NCBI GenBank assembly: GCA_022842785.1
Contig: JALHOW010000002.1
Span: 186,001-250,000, forward strand
Reading direction: 5' to 3'
Origin: Hyphomicrobiaceae bacterium
GTDB lineage: Bacteria; Pseudomonadota; Alphaproteobacteria; Rhizobiales; Hyphomicrobiaceae
DNA: 64,000 bases
The notes beneath the pieces were generated by a model. That model searched no databases. It had not been told where the DNA came from and was given only the letters and a program-made list of their open reading frames with translations. Below are positions 63,209-64,000 of the stretch, piece by piece. The first letter of the stretch is position 1, and every line of letters begins with the position of its first letter. The position numbers and the translations under genes were made by a program.

Positions 63209-64000
63209 CAATACGCTTGAGGATGTTGACAGTGCAGGCAACGCCGGTGCCGCCCAGATTGTGGGTCAAACCGATCGCCGCATCGCGCACTTGGTTCGGG
63301 TGCTGGCCGCGAAGCTGGAGCACGCTCTCATAGATCTGACCAAGGCCCGTTGCACCGACAGGATGCCCCTTGGAGAGCAGGCCGCCGCTCGGATTGACCG
63401 GGATATCGCCGCCAACGCGCGTCCTGCCTTCCAACGCATAGCCACCGCCGTGCCCGCGCGGCACGATGCCGAGATCCTCCGTATCGATGATCTCGGCAAT
63501 GGAGAAGCAATCGTGCAGCTCCACGAAGTCGACGTCCTTCGCGCTGATGCCCGCTTGGGCATAGGCTGCCTGGGCTGCCATGACCGTTGCGTCGAACGTG
63601 CACAGATCAGGATGGCCGGCAATGCGCGCACTGCCTCGTGTTTGCGCAGAGGCCATGACGGCAACAGGTGAGCTGGCCAGCTCGGCGCGTTTATCAGCCG
63701 CAACGAGCAGAAGCGCGGCGGCGCCGTCGCTCGTCGGGCAGCAGTCATAGAGCCGTAGTGGATCGCAGATCAGCGGCGACTGCAGGATCTGGTCTGCACC
63801 CACATTCGCGCCCATCTGGGCCAAAGGATTGAGAAGGCCGTTCGCCTTGTTTTTGCTGACGACCGCCGAAACCTGATCGCGGCTGGTCCCGTAACGCTCG
63901 GCGTGGATTTGCCACGCGAGACCGAACAACCCCGGAAAGGTCAGGCCGCTGATGCCGTCGCTGCGATTGTCCATCGCGCAATTGAGCGCGGCTGTCGTCG
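63201..64000 (-). CDS. Thiolase family protein (SCP-x type), partial
   Basis: The C-terminal two thirds of a thiolase; the 5' end lies beyond the window and the frame stays open to 64000. It shows VELHDCFSIAEIIDTEDLGI with the HDCF-type catalytic His, NPSGGLLSKGHPVGATGLGQ, and a C-terminal NLGGTGVACTVNIL where the usual C-x-G base is replaced by G-G-T-G-V, as in SCP2-type thiolases. With the OB-fold partner it should cleave or form beta-ketoacyl-CoA. Confidence 0.9.
   Translation of the reverse strand, partial: TTAALNCAMDNRSDGISGLTFPGLFGLAWQIHAERYGTSRDQVSAVVSKNKANGLLNPLAQMGANVGADQILQSPLICDPLRLYDCCPTSDGAAALLLVAADKRAELASSPVAVMASAQTRGSARIAGHPDLCTFDATVMAAQAAYAQAGISAKDVDFVELHDCFSIAEIIDTEDLGIVPRGHGGGYALEGRTRVGGDIPVNPSGGLLSKGHPVGATGLGQIYESVLQLRGQHPNQVRDAAIGLTHNLGGTGVACTVNILKRIDA

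Overview
The window is GC-rich, gene-dense chromosomal DNA from an alphaproteobacterium, most likely of the order Hyphomicrobiales (Rhizobiales). I infer this from the conserved order gltX, gltA, lpxB-lpxI-lpxA-fabZ-lpxD-bamA-rseP-dxr-cdsA-uppS-frr-pyrH, from LpxI replacing LpxH, and from the many Liv-type ABC transporters. A family-level guess (Xanthobacteraceae or Nitrobacteraceae relatives) is weak. Everything here comes from reading the sequence; no database search was run.

Layout. 0-3.1 kb (+): the tail of an SDR gene, gltX and gltA. 3.1-16.7 kb (-): the lipid A / outer-membrane / isoprenoid block, lpxB to pyrH. 16.7-24.7 kb: a GST, a 1157-aa fused indolepyruvate ferredoxin oxidoreductase, a small repetitive Ala/Lys protein, dapD, a secreted protein of unknown function, and a TrmJ-like RNA methyltransferase with an extra N-terminal domain. 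24.8-27.75 kb: a tRNA-Glu followed by a 2.85-kb island. The island is bounded by a near-perfect copy of the tRNA 3' end and carries an orphan C5 DNA methyltransferase and two membrane-anchored proteins, with no integrase. 27.9-30.8 kb: a MASE1-type sensor kinase, a FixJ-type regulator, and an HTH protein with an RNA-polymerase alpha-CTD-like domain behind a helically phased TACGTA array. 31.0-37.3 kb (-): a sulfur-oxidation cluster (soxA, soxZ, soxY, soxX, a flavocytochrome c flavoprotein and a small cytochrome c), preceded by a two-subunit molybdenum hydroxylase; soxB and soxCD are absent. 37.5-43.4 kb (-): a class IV aminotransferase and a complete Liv ABC transporter, divergent from a TetR regulator and an acyl-CoA synthetase (43.5-45.7 kb). 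45.7-48.2 kb (-): a penicillin-acylase-family hydrolase. 48.3-54.1 kb (+): a CecR-YbhGFSR-type regulator and exporter operon behind a perfect 29-bp palindrome. 54.1-57.0 kb: a small XRE protein, a one-TM small protein, two alpha/beta hydrolases and tRNA-Leu(GAG). 57.4-64.0 kb (-): an operon of thiolase, OB-fold/Zn-ribbon protein, enoyl-CoA hydratase and a second Liv transporter in which LivM and LivG are fused.

How the genes work together. The first third is housekeeping: tRNA charging, TCA cycle, lipid A, outer-membrane assembly, MEP/undecaprenyl lipids, ribosome recycling and UMP kinase. The rest is accessory catabolism and transport: uptake of amino or organic acids coupled to CoA activation and beta-oxidation-like enzymes, oxidation of reduced sulfur, and drug or toxin export.

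The points most worth a second look are the tRNA-Glu mini-island with its hairpin-controlled methyltransferase, the TACGTA array with its HTH/alpha-CTD-like gene, the duplicated C-terminal domain in LpxI, and the non-canonical SoxY tail in a soxB-less cluster.
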